Source of the DNA: Candidatus Oleimmundimicrobium sp.
GTDB lineage: Bacteria; Actinomycetota; Aquicultoria; UBA3085; Oleimmundimicrobiaceae
DNA: 40,573 nucleotides
Direction of reading: 5' to 3'
Assembly: GCF_030651595.1 (NCBI RefSeq)
Contig: NZ_JAUSCH010000056.1
Location: forward strand, 1 to 40,573
The notes under the pieces were generated by a model that was not told the DNA's origin, did not search any database, and worked only from the letters and a program-made list of their open reading frames with translations. The translations under genes were made by a program, and so were the position numbers. Shown piece after piece: positions 18,078-27,110 of the stretch. How positions within the stretch are numbered: the stretch's first letter is position 1; each line of letters begins with the position of its first letter.

Positions 18078-18152
18078 TGGAGCCGGCGATGGGATTCGAA
18101 CCCGCGACCTGCTGCTTACAAGGCAGCTGCTCTGCCACTGAGCTACACCGGC
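18078..18152 (-). tRNA. tRNA-Thr (anticodon TGT)
   Basis: The cloverleaf folds with acceptor arm GCCGGTG / CGCCGGC, D-stem GCTC/GAGC, anticodon stem GCTGC / GCAGC around CTTGTAA (anticodon TGT, reading ACA and related Thr codons), and TTCGAAT in the T-loop. CCA is encoded. The T-stem has one C-A mismatch. It lies about 30 bp after sigH and before a strong terminator, so it is probably made from the sigH promoter or a weak local one. Confidence 0.96.
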
Positions 18153-18183
18153 TCAGCTCTCTGCTTAAACCTTTTAGGACATT

Positions 18184-18915
18184 TTAATGAATAACTTGAT
18201 GTCTTAAACTCAATTCAATTTTCCGCTTTACTCGTTGTAAGGCATTATCGACAGACTTTACATGCCTGCCCAGCTTATCAGCTATCTCTTGGTATGGCCT
18301 TCCTTCAATATAAAACTTAACAACCCTCGCTTCATAATCACTCAATATCTCATCGAAGCTTTCATGCATATTTTTGAGCTCTTCGCCATTTATCACTAAA
18401 TCAATTGGGTCTAAATCATGATTGCCCTGTATAGTATCTTCCAAAGTTCGCTCAGATTCCTCTTCATAGTAAGCTGGTCTATTAAATGAAATATATGAAT
18501 TTAAAGGAATATGTTTTTGCCTGGTGGCAGTCTTTATAGCGGTTATCATCTGCCTTGTTATACAAAGCTCCGCAAAAGCCTTAAAGGATGTTTGCCTATC
18601 ATCACAGTAATCCCTGATTGCCTTGTAAAGCCCAATCATTCCTTCTTGAATAAGATCTTCTTTATCAGCCCCAATTAAAAAATAAGAACGAGCTTTAATT
18701 TTAACAAAAATCTTGTACTTGCCAAGAACATATTCCAACGCTGCTTTGTCACCGTTCTTCGCGGCGATTACCACATCTGATTCTTTAAAATTCCCAAATG
18801 GCAAAGACTCTTTTCTTTGAATTTGTTTAATCTTAGATGTATTAGATGACGTTGATAATTCAGTTGTTGCAGATTCAACAACCAAAGACGTAATTAATTT
18901 AGTATCTAAGTGCAA
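18184..18915 (-). CDS. sigH: RNA polymerase sigma factor, SigH (Spo0H) type
   Basis: A 243-residue sigma-70 family factor of the SigH group. Region 2 contains KARSYFLIGADKEDLIQEGMIG and FAELCITRQMITAIKTATRQ, almost as in Bacillus SigH. Region 4 has SYxEI-like PYQEIADKLGRHVKSVDNALQRVKRK as its HTH. The first 45 residues are a Ser/Thr-rich extension longer than in Bacillus. The start is TTG 18913-18915 with GGAGG 9 bases upstream. Gene position after yacP also matches Bacillus sigH. In Bacillus it controls the shift to stationary phase and sporulation; whether this organism sporulates cannot be seen here. It has its own promoter within the end of yacP. Confidence 0.93.
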   Translation of the reverse strand: MHLDTKLITSLVVESATTELSTSSNTSKIKQIQRKESLPFGNFKESDVVIAAKNGDKAALEYVLGKYKIFVKIKARSYFLIGADKEDLIQEGMIGLYKAIRDYCDDRQTSFKAFAELCITRQMITAIKTATRQKHIPLNSYISFNRPAYYEEESERTLEDTIQGNHDLDPIDLVINGEELKNMHESFDEILSDYEARVVKFYIEGRPYQEIADKLGRHVKSVDNALQRVKRKIELSLRHQVIH

Positions 18916-18999
18916 AGGATATCGCCTCCAACATTTTTTGAAATGCTAACTCCAAGCGCTGGTTTATCCCTATAAAAAATAAGCTCACGAACCGAAAAA

Positions 19000-19028
19000 A
19001 TTATATAGGATAAAAATTTGATAATCAA
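19000..19028 (-). promoter_or_regulatory. Promoter of sigH
   Basis: On the minus strand, -35 TTGATT (19023-19028) and a perfect -10 TATAAT (19000-19005) are separated by 17 bp. The -35 overlaps the yacP stop codon. It would let sigH and the tRNA be expressed apart from the upstream operon. Confidence 0.65.
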
Positions 19029-19531
19029 GGATTATGAATTAACCGCCTAAGAGATTTTTTTACCTTCTCATCAAGACGATCCTCCAAAAAAAATTTCTTT
19101 TTGGGGCCCACTTCTTTTGCTCCAAAAAAATCCACCTTAGACTCGACAATATCTGCAACCATTTCTCCGGGCGTCTTACGCAAAACCCCGTCACTAAACA
19201 CAGTTTTTTGTTGGTCATAATCGGCGGTTACAACCGTCACTCTTTTATCTCGCTTTGCTTCATAAGCAAACTTTTCGATAAAAGAATCAGCGCTCTGACC
19301 TTTTTTTGTGAAAAAAACATCAATTCCAAAAATATTTGCTCTTCTCTCAAAACCATCCCGGCCGCCAGAGGCATCAAACACGACTACCACATCACATTCT
19401 TCCACCGTACCATAATTTGCCAAATCCTCAATCAATTTCACTCTGGCTGTTTCTAAATCCCCCATAAGTTGCCTATATCTTGATTCTTGGTTTATGACGT
19501 TGTAACCATCAACAATTATAAGTTCTTTCAT
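19025..19531 (-). CDS. yacP: NYN (PIN-like) domain ribonuclease, YacP/Rae1 type
   Basis: A 168-residue NYN-domain protein. The acidic active-site motifs are visible: IIVDGYNVIN at the start, VVVFDASGGRDG in the middle and VVTADYDQQK later. In Bacillus the homologue (Rae1) cuts mRNA in the ribosomal A site. The neighbours rlmB upstream and sigH downstream are the same as in Bacillus, which strengthens the call. A 111-bp spacer before it (19532-19642) is made of repeated short words, for example GTTAGTTGG and CCCTTTACCC variants, with no gene. Confidence 0.9.
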   Translation of the reverse strand: MKELIIVDGYNVINQESRYRQLMGDLETARVKLIEDLANYGTVEECDVVVVFDASGGRDGFERRANIFGIDVFFTKKGQSADSFIEKFAYEAKRDKRVTVVTADYDQQKTVFSDGVLRKTPGEMVADIVESKVDFFGAKEVGPKKKFFLEDRLDEKVKKSLRRLIHNP

Positions 19532-19642
19532 AAAATACCTCTTAAGTCAGTAGTTAACTAGGTGATTAGTTGGCTGGTTTGTTAGTTGGTTTTTTACTCT
19601 TTTAACCTTCAACTTTCCACTTTTAACTTTACCCTATACCCT

Positions 19643-20377
19643 TTACCCTCTTATCCTTTGTCTCCTGGCTTCACACATTAAAATAGCTCCGGCAACAGCA
19701 ACATTTAAGGAATTTACTTTGCCAAACATGGGTATCTTAATAAGAAAATCACATTTTTCCAGCAAGAGCCGGGCAATCCCTTTGTCTTCTCCGCCCAAAA
19801 CAATGCATAGTTTCCCGGCTAAATCAGCATCATAATATTTTTTTTCAGCTGAGGCGTCAGCTCCAAATATCCAAAAACCGTTCTCTTTTAACCTTTCAAC
19901 TGCCTGCACTAAATTACTAACTTGAATTATCGAAACATGCTCAATAGCCCCCGCGGAAATCTTACAAACAACCGGAGTTATTCCCACCGAACGTTTTTTG
20001 GAAATGATAATTCCGTCAACTCCACAAGCTTCAGCTGAGCGAATGAGGGAACCAAAATTTTGAGGGTCGGTAACTTCATCCAGAATTAAAACCATTGCTT
20101 CAGAAGTTTTGTTAACTTTAGCCAAAAAATCTACAAGAGGCTGATACTCAAAATCTTCCGCATAAGCTATTATGCCCTGATGCGTTTCGATGTGTGAGTG
20201 AGACTCTATTTTCTCCTTCAGAACCACCTCAATGGGCACACCTTTTCTTTTTGCCAAAACTTTAATTTTTTTTATAACTTCGTTTTCTTTAATCCCCTTG
20301 GCTATAAATATCTTCTTTACTCTACGCCCGCCTCGCAAAAGTTCAAAAACCGGGTTGCGCCCTTCAATGATATCCAC
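19643..20377 (-). CDS. rlmB: 23S rRNA 2'-O-methyltransferase, RlmB (SpoU) family
   Basis: A SpoU/TrmH-family methyltransferase with an N-terminal substrate-binding domain (DIIEGRNPVFELLRGG...) and a knotted SAM domain showing VLILDEVTDPQNFGSLIRSAEACG, ADASAEKKYYD, GGEDKGIARLL and IPMFGKVNSLNVAVAGAI. These are motifs 1 to 3 of the family. GTG 20375-20377 is chosen since family members usually begin at this point and TTGGAG lies upstream; ATG 20410 or 20413, overlapping the cysS stop, would add 11 or 12 residues. It acts on 23S rRNA (G2251 in E. coli). mrnC, usually before rlmB in Bacillus, is absent. Confidence 0.93.
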   Translation of the reverse strand: MDIIEGRNPVFELLRGGRRVKKIFIAKGIKENEVIKKIKVLAKRKGVPIEVVLKEKIESHSHIETHQGIIAYAEDFEYQPLVDFLAKVNKTSEAMVLILDEVTDPQNFGSLIRSAEACGVDGIIISKKRSVGITPVVCKISAGAIEHVSIIQVSNLVQAVERLKENGFWIFGADASAEKKYYDADLAGKLCIVLGGEDKGIARLLLEKCDFLIKIPMFGKVNSLNVAVAGAILMCEARRQRIRG

Positions 20378-20409
20378 AAGTAAACATCTCCAATACTTAA
20401 CCTTAGCCA

Positions 20410-21906
20410 TCATCGCCCTTTAAAAATTACCTGACAACCTTGAGGGGTATCTTTTAATTCAAAACATTGGGCGTTAAGCTCATTTCGAATAATATCCGCC
20501 GTGACCCAGTCTTTTTCTTTTCGAGCTCTTTCCCTGCCCTCTATTAGAGCACTCAGTGCTTCATTCTTATCATTAAAAGTATGATTAAGAATCTTCTCGG
20601 CAATTTTAAGAATACTGTCCGGAAATTCATCGGCAGTTTTTTTTGCCCCAAGCTCAATGCCCAAAACTGATATAAGTTCAATTAACTTATCGCGTGCCTC
20701 TAATAACAAATCTTTGGCCCTCACGCTCAAATTCTTCTGGCTTTCCTCTAAAAAAAGATTCATTTCTTTCACAAACTCAAAAATAACTCCCAAAGCAGAA
20801 GCTGTGTTAAAATCGTCGTCCATTGCCTCAAAAAAATTGCCCTTAACATCTACAATAGTCTTTTCAAACTGTTTTACCTTTGACTCTTCATCACGACCCA
20901 CTATGCTCGATTTTGCTAAATAATTAATATTGTAAACTGCAGTTTTCAGCCTTTCTAAGGCTGAAGCAACCGCCTCTAAATTTTCTTCACTGTAATTTAT
21001 CGGACTCCGATAATGAGTGGAGATAAAGAACATTCTTAAAACATTTGGGTCGTATTTTTTTAAAATTTCCCTTACTAAAATCACGTTACCAAGTGACTTT
21101 GCCATCTTTTCTTCTTTGATATTAACAAACCCGTTGTGAAGCCAGTATTTAACAAAGGGCTCTTTACCCGTGCAAGCTTCGGCTTGAGCAATTTCGTTTT
21201 CATGGTGGGGGAATATTAAATCTTGCCCTCCCCCATGAATATCAAAACTTGCTCCAAGATACTTTGAGGACATTACTGAACACTCTATATGCCAACCAGG
21301 ACGCCCTTCGCCCCACGGACTGTTCCAACTTGGCTCTCCTGGTTTTGCCGCCTTCCAAAGAGCAAAGTCCATCGGAGAGTGCTTTCTCGTATCTACATTT
21401 ACTCTTTCGCCGGCTCTCATTTCATCGATTGCTCGACCAGATAATTTGCCGTAACCTTTAAACTTCTGAACCTCAAAGAAAACGTCCCCATCAACTTCAT
21501 AGGCAAATCCTTTTTCAAGCAAACACTTAATTGCATCGATCATTTCTTTTATGTGTTCTGTTGCTCTTGGCTCAATTTGGGGCGGCTCATTTTTAAGGCC
21601 GTTCATATCTTCATGAAATGCCTTAACGTATTTCTCCGCGATTTCTTTAGTACTTAGCCCCTCTTCGTTTGCCCGGTTTATAATTTTGTCGTCCACATCA
21701 GTCAAATTACGAACATAGGTAACATTGTAATCTCTGTATTTTAAATAGCGATAGACGACATCAAAAGCCACATAACAGCGAGCGTTCCCTATATGTATGT
21801 AGTTATAAACAGTGGGTCCGCAAACATACATTGAAACTTTCCCTTTTTCGCGGGGGATAAATTCCTCTTTTTTTCTACTCAAAGTATTATAAATTTTAAT
21901 GCTCAC
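20410..21906 (-). CDS. cysS: Cysteinyl-tRNA synthetase
   Basis: A 498-residue class I synthetase. The HIGH box is HIGN (in [13 protein letters not shown]) and the KMSKS box is KMAKS (in [11 protein letters not shown]). Zinc ligands appear in VCGPTVYN, the WHIECSVMS segment and the HHENEIAQ motif, as in E. coli CysRS. The C-terminal DALR-type helical domain holds [13 protein letters not shown] and [20 protein letters not shown]. It overlaps the cysE stop by 11 bp, so serine acetylation for cysteine supply and cysteine charging are made together. Confidence 0.97.
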   Translation of the reverse strand: MSIKIYNTLSRKKEEFIPREKGKVSMYVCGPTVYNYIHIGNARCYVAFDVVYRYLKYRDYNVTYVRNLTDVDDKIINRANEEGLSTKEIAEKYVKAFHEDMNGLKNEPPQIEPRATEHIKEMIDAIKCLLEKGFAYEVDGDVFFEVQKFKGYGKLSGRAIDEMRAGERVNVDTRKHSPMDFALWKAAKPGEPSWNSPWGEGRPGWHIECSVMSSKYLGASFDIHGGGQDLIFPHHENEIAQAEACTGKEPFVKYWLHNGFVNIKEEKMAKSLGNVILVREILKKYDPNVLRMFFISTHYRSPINYSEENLEAVASALERLKTAVYNINYLAKSSIVGRDEESKVKQFEKTIVDVKGNFFEAMDDDFNTASALGVIFEFVKEMNLFLEESQKNLSVRAKDLLLEARDKLIELISVLGIELGAKKTADEFPDSILKIAEKILNHTFNDKNEALSALIEGRERARKEKDWVTADIIRNELNAQCFELKDTPQGCQVIFKGR

Positions 21907-22546
21907 TATCTTTCCTCATCTCTCGAACCGACTGCTCAAGTTTATCAATCCGGTGGTGTAATGAGTTAAGGGTTTCCGCTACCGGATCAGGAAGACGCTC
22001 ATGATGAAGATCTACGGTGGGAATACGCTTGCCCTCACTCCTGACAACCCTTCCCGGAACACCAACAACTGTGCTGTTTGGCGGGACAGAATTAATTACC
22101 ACAGCTCCTCCGCCAATAACTGAATTATCATCGATGGTTATCGACCCTAAAACCGTAGCCCCAACTCCAATTACAACATTGTTACCAATTGTCGGATGAC
22201 GCTTTCCTTTTTCTTTACCAATTCCACCTAAAGTAACTCCCTGATAAAGAGTAACATTATCGCCAATTTCAGTTGTTTCCCCAATAACTACACCCATTCC
22301 GTGATCGATGAAAAAACTTCTTCCAATTTTTGCCCCGGGATGGATTTCAACACCAGTTAAAAACCGACTCAGGTGCGAAATTAATCTGGCAATAAGTTTT
22401 AAATTTCTTAAGTAAAACCAGTGGGCAACCCTATGAAATCTTAAAGCGTGAAAACCAGGATAAGTTAAAAATATTTCCAAAACGCTTCGTGCCGCAGGGT
22501 CTCTATCTTTAACCGCCTGAATATCACCTTTTAAAGTGTTAAACAA
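21896..22546 (-). CDS. cysE: Serine O-acetyltransferase
   Basis: A 216-residue CysE with the short N-terminal helical domain ([31 protein letters not shown]) and left-handed beta-helix made of hexapeptide repeats. The catalytic His segments are [18 protein letters not shown] and [20 protein letters not shown]. It makes O-acetylserine from serine and acetyl-CoA, the first step of cysteine synthesis. The short form, about 60 residues less than E. coli CysE, is normal in Firmicutes. It overlaps gltX by 8 bp and cysS by 11 bp. A C-terminal coiled-coil tail ([15 protein letters not shown]) is present. Confidence 0.96.
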   Translation of the reverse strand: MFNTLKGDIQAVKDRDPAARSVLEIFLTYPGFHALRFHRVAHWFYLRNLKLIARLISHLSRFLTGVEIHPGAKIGRSFFIDHGMGVVIGETTEIGDNVTLYQGVTLGGIGKEKGKRHPTIGNNVVIGVGATVLGSITIDDNSVIGGGAVVINSVPPNSTVVGVPGRVVRSEGKRIPTVDLHHERLPDPVAETLNSLHHRIDKLEQSVREMRKDSEH

Positions 22547-23999
22547 GTTTTATTGCCTCCTCAATTCTTTCCAAACATTTTTCTTTCCCAAAAACCGAGA
22601 TCACATAAAACAATTCAGGCCCGGATAGAGCCCCGGTAAGAGCTACCCGAATAGGATGATAAACTCCTTTCCCTTTGATACCATGTGATTTTAATTCACC
22701 CGCAACCTCTTTGAGAATTATTTTTGCCTTCTCAATATCAATTTCATTTGCCTTAGCTAAAACTTTCTTGAGTACCTCAAACACTTTTGGCACTTGCTCT
22801 TCCTTTAACACTTCTAAAGCATCTTTGCTATACTCTGGTTTATCTTCAAAAAAGAGTTTAGAACTTTCTTTTATATCCGAGAGAACAACAAGGTTCGTCT
22901 GAACCGCTTCCACAACTTTTTCAATCCAAGCAACTTTTTTAGCTGTTGGCTTAGCATTAATATATCCTGCTTCTTCAAGGTAAGGTAAGACTAAATAAGT
23001 TAACTCTTTGATAGACAATTTTCTTATGTGTTGGCCGTTAATCCATTTAAACTTCTCAATATCAAAAATAGCTGGACTTTTTGAAATCCTGTCGATTGAA
23101 AAAACTTGAACAAGCTCCTGAAGAGTAAAAATTTCTCTTCCATCACCCAATGACCAGCCAAGAAGGGCAAGACAATTAACAAGGGCGCTCGAAAGAAACC
23201 CCTGCCTACGATATTCTCCTATCGATGTTGCTCCGTGTCTTTTGCTAAGTTTTGCGTGATCTGGCCCCAAAGTCATCGAATTATGAGCAAATTTGGGAAT
23301 CGGATAACCCAATGCTTCAAAGAGAAGAATGTGCCTTGCCGTATTTGCCAAATGGTCCTCACCTCTTATAACATGAGTTATCTTCATAGCCGCATCATCA
23401 ACAACAACAGCAAAGTTAAAGCTTGCCATTCCATCAGAGCGAATTAGAATAAAATCTCCGATAATATTACTATCAAATTCGACATCCCCTTTGACCAAAT
23501 CGTGAACCACAATTTTTCTTTTCGGAACCCTGAAACGTATAGTGGGTTTGCGACCTTCTGAAATCAAACTCTTTTCATCTTCAGAAGTTAAATTTCTACA
23601 TTGTCCATCGTATTTCGGCATAACCCCCTGCTTAATTGCTTCTTCGCGTCTCTCTTCAAGTTCAATTTCAGTACAGTAACATCGATAAGCGAGCCCTTTT
23701 TTCAAAAGTTCGTCCGCGGCTTTTTTGTACAGTTCCCCTCGCTGGCTCTGATAATAAGGCCCGTATTTGCCACCTACCTCTGGCCCCTCATCCCAATTCA
23801 ATCCCAACCAGCTAATATCTTCAATGATGGAACGCTCATACTCAACTGTTGAGCGACTGCGATCTGTATCCTCAATTCTCAATATAAAAACACCATTTTG
23901 ACTCCGTGCAAAGAGCCAGTTAAATAAGACTGTCCTGGATGTCCCAATATGTAAATGCCCCGTGGGACTCGGAGCAAACCTTACTCGAATATCTTTCAC
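22539..23999 (-). CDS. gltX: Glutamyl-tRNA synthetase
   Basis: A class I synthetase with [20 protein letters not shown] as the HIGH region and KLSKRHG as the KMSKS box, followed by the helical anticodon-binding part. GTG 23997-23999 is preferred because AGGAG lies 9 bases upstream; GTG 24005 is only three bases from it. This gives 486 residues, the usual length. The gene may also charge tRNA-Gln if the organism uses the amidotransferase route, but this cannot be seen. A 256-bp gene-free spacer lies upstream. Confidence 0.97.
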   Translation of the reverse strand: MKDIRVRFAPSPTGHLHIGTSRTVLFNWLFARSQNGVFILRIEDTDRSRSTVEYERSIIEDISWLGLNWDEGPEVGGKYGPYYQSQRGELYKKAADELLKKGLAYRCYCTEIELEERREEAIKQGVMPKYDGQCRNLTSEDEKSLISEGRKPTIRFRVPKRKIVVHDLVKGDVEFDSNIIGDFILIRSDGMASFNFAVVVDDAAMKITHVIRGEDHLANTARHILLFEALGYPIPKFAHNSMTLGPDHAKLSKRHGATSIGEYRRQGFLSSALVNCLALLGWSLGDGREIFTLQELVQVFSIDRISKSPAIFDIEKFKWINGQHIRKLSIKELTYLVLPYLEEAGYINAKPTAKKVAWIEKVVEAVQTNLVVLSDIKESSKLFFEDKPEYSKDALEVLKEEQVPKVFEVLKKVLAKANEIDIEKAKIILKEVAGELKSHGIKGKGVYHPIRVALTGALSGPELFYVISVFGKEKCLERIEEAIKLV

Positions 24000-24005
24000 A
24001 AACAC

Positions 24006-24255
24006 ACACTCCTTTTATAGTTGTCAGTTGACAGTCGTGAGTCGGTAGTTATTTGATTCCTTAGTTACATGACTACATGGTTTCTAAGTCACCATGTTTC
24101 TGTGTTTTATGTCCCTAACAACCATCAGCCATAAGCTGCTTTGCAGTTAATTGCAAAATTATTTTTCGTTTTAAAACTTTAAAATTTCCAATCTTCCTGC
24201 CTGCCGGTCGGCACGGCAATTTACAATTCTTCTTAACCCTCTGCCCGTTACCCTT
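24006..24255. other. Gene-free spacer of degenerate short words
   Basis: No gene is supported between ispF and gltX. The DNA is a chain of imperfect words such as GTCAGTTGACAGTCGTGAG, ACCATG/CATGGT and ATCAGCCATAAGCT (the last shared with 17846-17859). It also has a GC-rich partial palindrome (CTGCCTGCCGGTCGGCACG, 24198-24216) and a TTAACCCTCTGCCCGTTACCC run near the ispF stop. No terminator or promoter was clear. Confidence 0.6.
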
Positions 24256-24729
24256 TTATTTTTCCTTTAACAGAGCAATGGCTTGGGCAGCTATTCCTTC
24301 ACACCTTCCGGTAAAACCCATTCCTTCGGTGGTCGTAGCTTTGAAATTTATTTGGGATTTGTTAACTTTTAAAATTTTTGAAATTTTTTCTTTCATTTTT
24401 CCCCAATAAGGAGCCAATTTGGGTTCCTGAAGAATTACCGTAGCATCTAAATTAACAATCTTATATCCTTTTGAAAACATAAGCTCAGTAATATCAGACA
24501 ACAAATCCAGACTGCAAATTCCCTTATATTTATCAGATGTATCGGGGAAATGACTCCCTATATCCCCTTCACCGATTGCACCTAAAATTGCATCAATAAT
24601 AGCGTGGGTCAAAACATCCGCATCTGAATGGCCTCCCAAACCCAAATGATGAGATATTCCAACTCCCCCTAAAATTAAAGGACGCCCTTCTATAAATCTA
24701 TGAGCATCGTAACCAATTCCAACTCTCAT
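24256..24729 (-). CDS. ispF: 2-C-methyl-D-erythritol 2,4-cyclodiphosphate synthase
   Basis: A 157-residue IspF of normal length. The start MRVGIGYDAHRF gives metal ligands Asp8 and His10, and GGVGISHHLGLGGHSDADVLTHAIIDAILGA carries the third His and the active-site loop. FPDTSDKYKG and KATTTEGMGFTGRCEGIAAQA are further conserved. It forms the cyclodiphosphate of the MEP isoprenoid pathway. The start overlaps the ispD stop by 4 bp, so the two are translationally coupled. Confidence 0.98.
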   Translation of the reverse strand: MRVGIGYDAHRFIEGRPLILGGVGISHHLGLGGHSDADVLTHAIIDAILGAIGEGDIGSHFPDTSDKYKGICSLDLLSDITELMFSKGYKIVNLDATVILQEPKLAPYWGKMKEKISKILKVNKSQINFKATTTEGMGFTGRCEGIAAQAIALLKEK

Positions 24730-25418
24730 TTCGTAAATCCTCTTTTTCTTAAAATTCCCTCTGCTACCTCTAAATCTTCTTGAGTAGTAATCTTTATATT
24801 ATCGTACGAACCCATAATCATTCTCACTTTATAACCAAGTCTTTCAACAAGCATTGAATCATCAGTTCCACAAAAACTATCTTTTTTGGCCTTTTCGTAA
24901 GCTTCTATTAAAATAGAAGTTAAAAATACCTGCGGCGTCTGGGCACACCAAATATTTTTTCTAAGTAAAGTTTTACTTATCTTATCATTGTCGACCACTT
25001 TTATCGTATCTTTTGCCGGGACACCAACCACCACACCATGCCAACCTTCCAGAGAAGATATTGCCTTAATTAAGATTTCAGAAGTCACAAAAGGCCTCGC
25101 ACCATCATGAACCAGTGTAATTTCAGCAGTTGGAGGAAGAAGACACAATCCGTTGTATACTGAATCTTGTCTTTTCTCACCGCCTTCAGCCACTTTTAAA
25201 ACCTTTTTAAACCCATGCTTCTCTACAATCTCTTTTTGACAAAATTCTACATCATTAGAGTTTACCAAGAGAATTACTCTATCAATTGCCGAACAATCTT
25301 CAAAAACAGACAAGGTATGTGTTAAAACAGGTTTCCCCAATAAAAGCAGATATTGCTTACTACGCCCCATTTTCATCCGACTACTTTTACCTGCTGCAAC
25401 AACTATAGCTACATTCAT
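24726..25418 (-). CDS. ispD: 2-C-methyl-D-erythritol 4-phosphate cytidylyltransferase
   Basis: A 230-residue IspD. The N-terminal nucleotide-binding loop is VVAAGKSSRMKMGRSKQYLLLLGKPVL. LVHDGARPFV and VGVPAKDTIKVV follow in the standard order, then QTPQVFLTSIL and TDDSMLVERLG. It transfers CMP to MEP in the isoprenoid pathway. It overlaps the PIN/TRAM gene by 4 bp upstream and ispF by 4 bp downstream. All key motifs are intact. Confidence 0.98.
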   Translation of the reverse strand: MNVAIVVAAGKSSRMKMGRSKQYLLLLGKPVLTHTLSVFEDCSAIDRVILLVNSNDVEFCQKEIVEKHGFKKVLKVAEGGEKRQDSVYNGLCLLPPTAEITLVHDGARPFVTSEILIKAISSLEGWHGVVVGVPAKDTIKVVDNDKISKTLLRKNIWCAQTPQVFLTSILIEAYEKAKKDSFCGTDDSMLVERLGYKVRMIMGSYDNIKITTQEDLEVAEGILRKRGFTK

Positions 25419-26485
25419 CTACCCTCCGTTTTGCTTTCTCCCCCGACTTTCGGTTTAGCAAATATCATTCTCCCCGCCGATGTTTGTAAGGCGCTTGTCA
25501 CTAAAACTTTGATTTCTTGGCCTATGTTGACGTTTCCTCCTTCAATGACCACCATTGTACCGTCATTTAAATAACCAATACCCTGGCCAACCTCTTTGCC
25601 TTTTTTAATGACATATATGTTTATCTCCTCACCGGGTAAGACCACGGGTTTTAGTGCGTTTGCAAGCTCATTTATATTAAGGACCACAACGTTGTATAAC
25701 CCAGCAACTTTATTTAAATTAAAATCATTTGTAACGAGGGGTAACCCCATATCTTTGCCCATTTGAACTAATTTAGCATCAACGTTCGAGATTTTTGGGT
25801 AATCTTTTTCAACAATCTTTACCTTCACATTTGGTTCCTCTCGCAATTCATGAAGAACATCTAAACCTCGGCGGCCTTTACTTCTTTTCAACGAATCTTC
25901 TGAATCAGCTATAGCTTGAAGTTCTTTTAAAACAAAGGCGGGAACAATCAACTCGCCACTTATAAAACCGGTTCTGCAAATATCGACGATGCGCCCATCT
26001 ATAATTACGCTCGTATCGAGGATTTTTTTGAGAGGAATGAATTTCTTTCCGTGTATTTTAGACTGACTCAAAAACTTAAAATTTGAACTGATATCTTCCT
26101 TCTTACGCAACCCAAGCCACGTCCCAAGATAGCCCAATATCACAAAGATAAGCATCGCTAAGTATGGCCCAAATACTGGAATTTTCCAAAGAGGTAAAGA
26201 TACAAGGGTTGCTAAAATTAAGCCGACAATTAAACCGGCAACCCCTACAATTATGTCTAGAAGTGGTACTTTTTGGATGGTCTGTTCCATCCAATTTAAA
26301 CCCTTAGCGGTTTGGATACCTACTACGCCACCTATAAAATATCCTATACCAGCGCCGATTATAATATATAGTATAATGCCGAAAAATGATGGCCCCGGGA
26401 TGGAAATTTGATAAAGATTAGCAAGTTCAGCTCCGCCAACTGCGCCAAGGAGAGTAAATATCAAACGGATAATAGTTGTTAACAT
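25415..26485 (-). CDS. yacL: Membrane-anchored PIN/TRAM domain protein (YacL type)
   Basis: A 356-residue protein with four hydrophobic N-terminal segments (about residues 5-20, 33-57, 75-100 and 105-123), then a PIN domain and a C-terminal TRAM domain. The PIN acidic residues lie in ILDTSVIIDGRIVDIC, KELQAIADSEDSLKR, GRRGLDVL and VTNDFNLNKVA. TRAM covers about 280-340 (GQGIGYLNDGTMVVIEGG). Bacillus YacL occupies the same site before ispD. The family is predicted to bind or cut RNA at the membrane; its substrate is unknown. GGAGGAGGG is the ribosome-binding site, and the operon's promoter is just upstream. Confidence 0.93.
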   Translation of the reverse strand: MLTTIIRLIFTLLGAVGGAELANLYQISIPGPSFFGIILYIIIGAGIGYFIGGVVGIQTAKGLNWMEQTIQKVPLLDIIVGVAGLIVGLILATLVSLPLWKIPVFGPYLAMLIFVILGYLGTWLGLRKKEDISSNFKFLSQSKIHGKKFIPLKKILDTSVIIDGRIVDICRTGFISGELIVPAFVLKELQAIADSEDSLKRSKGRRGLDVLHELREEPNVKVKIVEKDYPKISNVDAKLVQMGKDMGLPLVTNDFNLNKVAGLYNVVVLNINELANALKPVVLPGEEINIYVIKKGKEVGQGIGYLNDGTMVVIEGGNVNIGQEIKVLVTSALQTSAGRMIFAKPKVGGESKTEGR

Positions 26486-26560
26486 CGAACCCTCCTCCTG
26501 ATAAAACTTATTTTTTAATACCTATTTCTCTTGCCTCCTTTCTCAAGTTTTCTTAAAAAA

Positions 26561-26590
26561 ATGATAACATAATTTTAAAAACACCGTCAA
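26561..26590 (-). promoter_or_regulatory. Promoter of the yacL-ispD-ispF operon
   Basis: On the minus strand, -35 TTGACG (26585-26590) and -10 TATCAT (26561-26566) are 18 bp apart, about 75 bp before the start codon. It faces away from the promoter at 26632-26661. Confidence 0.6.
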
Positions 26591-26631
26591 AAAAAGATCA
26601 TTTTATAACGATATTTAACAGGGATTCTTTC

Positions 26632-26661
26632 TTGACAATTAAAATAGATAAAACCTATAAT
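26632..26661 (+). promoter_or_regulatory. Promoter of the lone plus-strand gene
   Basis: Perfect -35 TTGACA (26632-26637) and perfect -10 TATAAT (26656-26661) with an 18-bp spacer, 38 bp before the ATG. This is one of the strongest promoter matches in the window. Confidence 0.8.
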
Positions 26662-26699
26662 AATTTTAGCTTAAATAATCTGCAACAGAGGGTGATGTA

Positions 26700-27095
26700 A
26701 TGAGTGATAAGATATGTAAAGAGTTCCAGGATACAGTCTCTGAATATCTGATAAGACATAAAAGTATTATCGATGTAATGTCAAAACTCCAAGAAGCAAC
26801 AGCTCACGTAAATAGAGCTATAAGTAAAGCTGTGACTAGCTGTGGATGTTTAAAAATCAAGGCCTCAAAACAACCAATTCCCAAAGATGCAACTTTATCT
26901 GAGATATCAGAATATGTCCGCACTCACCTTGAAGGAAAACTTTGTCCCAATTGCCTTGAAGCTATTGAGGCTGAATTAGGAAATACAATGTTTTATTTAG
27001 CAGCTACGTGTACACTTTTGGATTTGGATCTTGAAAAAATTATCACTCATGAGAATAACCGAATTTCCACCCTGGGAGTTTACAGTCTAACCTAA
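26700..27095 (+). CDS. Small Cys-containing protein with MazG-like helical end, function unknown
   Basis: A 131-residue protein and the only convincing plus-strand gene. It appears all-helical. SCGC (47-50) and CPNC (82-85) could bind a metal. Residues 88-125 (AIEAELGNTMFYLAATCTLLDLDLEKIITHENNR) resemble the second half of MazG-type pyrophosphatases, where ELGDxLxYLA is typical; here Asn95 replaces the metal-binding Asp, so ordinary MazG chemistry is doubtful. I recall similar small proteins in anaerobic Firmicutes, often labelled only as domains of unknown function. A consensus promoter and a GAGGGTGAT ribosome-binding region precede it. It faces disA tail to tail and breaks the usual disA-yacL link. 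Confidence 0.85.
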   Translation: MSDKICKEFQDTVSEYLIRHKSIIDVMSKLQEATAHVNRAISKAVTSCGCLKIKASKQPIPKDATLSEISEYVRTHLEGKLCPNCLEAIEAELGNTMFYLAATCTLLDLDLEKIITHENNRISTLGVYSLT

Positions 27096-27110
27096 ATAGT
27101 TACCATTTTT

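Noticed and set aside
18078-18152. tRNA-Val or tRNA-Ala based on the GCCGG acceptor
   Set aside because: The anticodon loop CTTGTAA clearly gives TGT, which is threonine.
24006-24255. T-box or other riboswitch before gltX
   Set aside because: No T-box sequence, specifier hairpin or antiterminator pair was visible; the spacer is low-order repeats.
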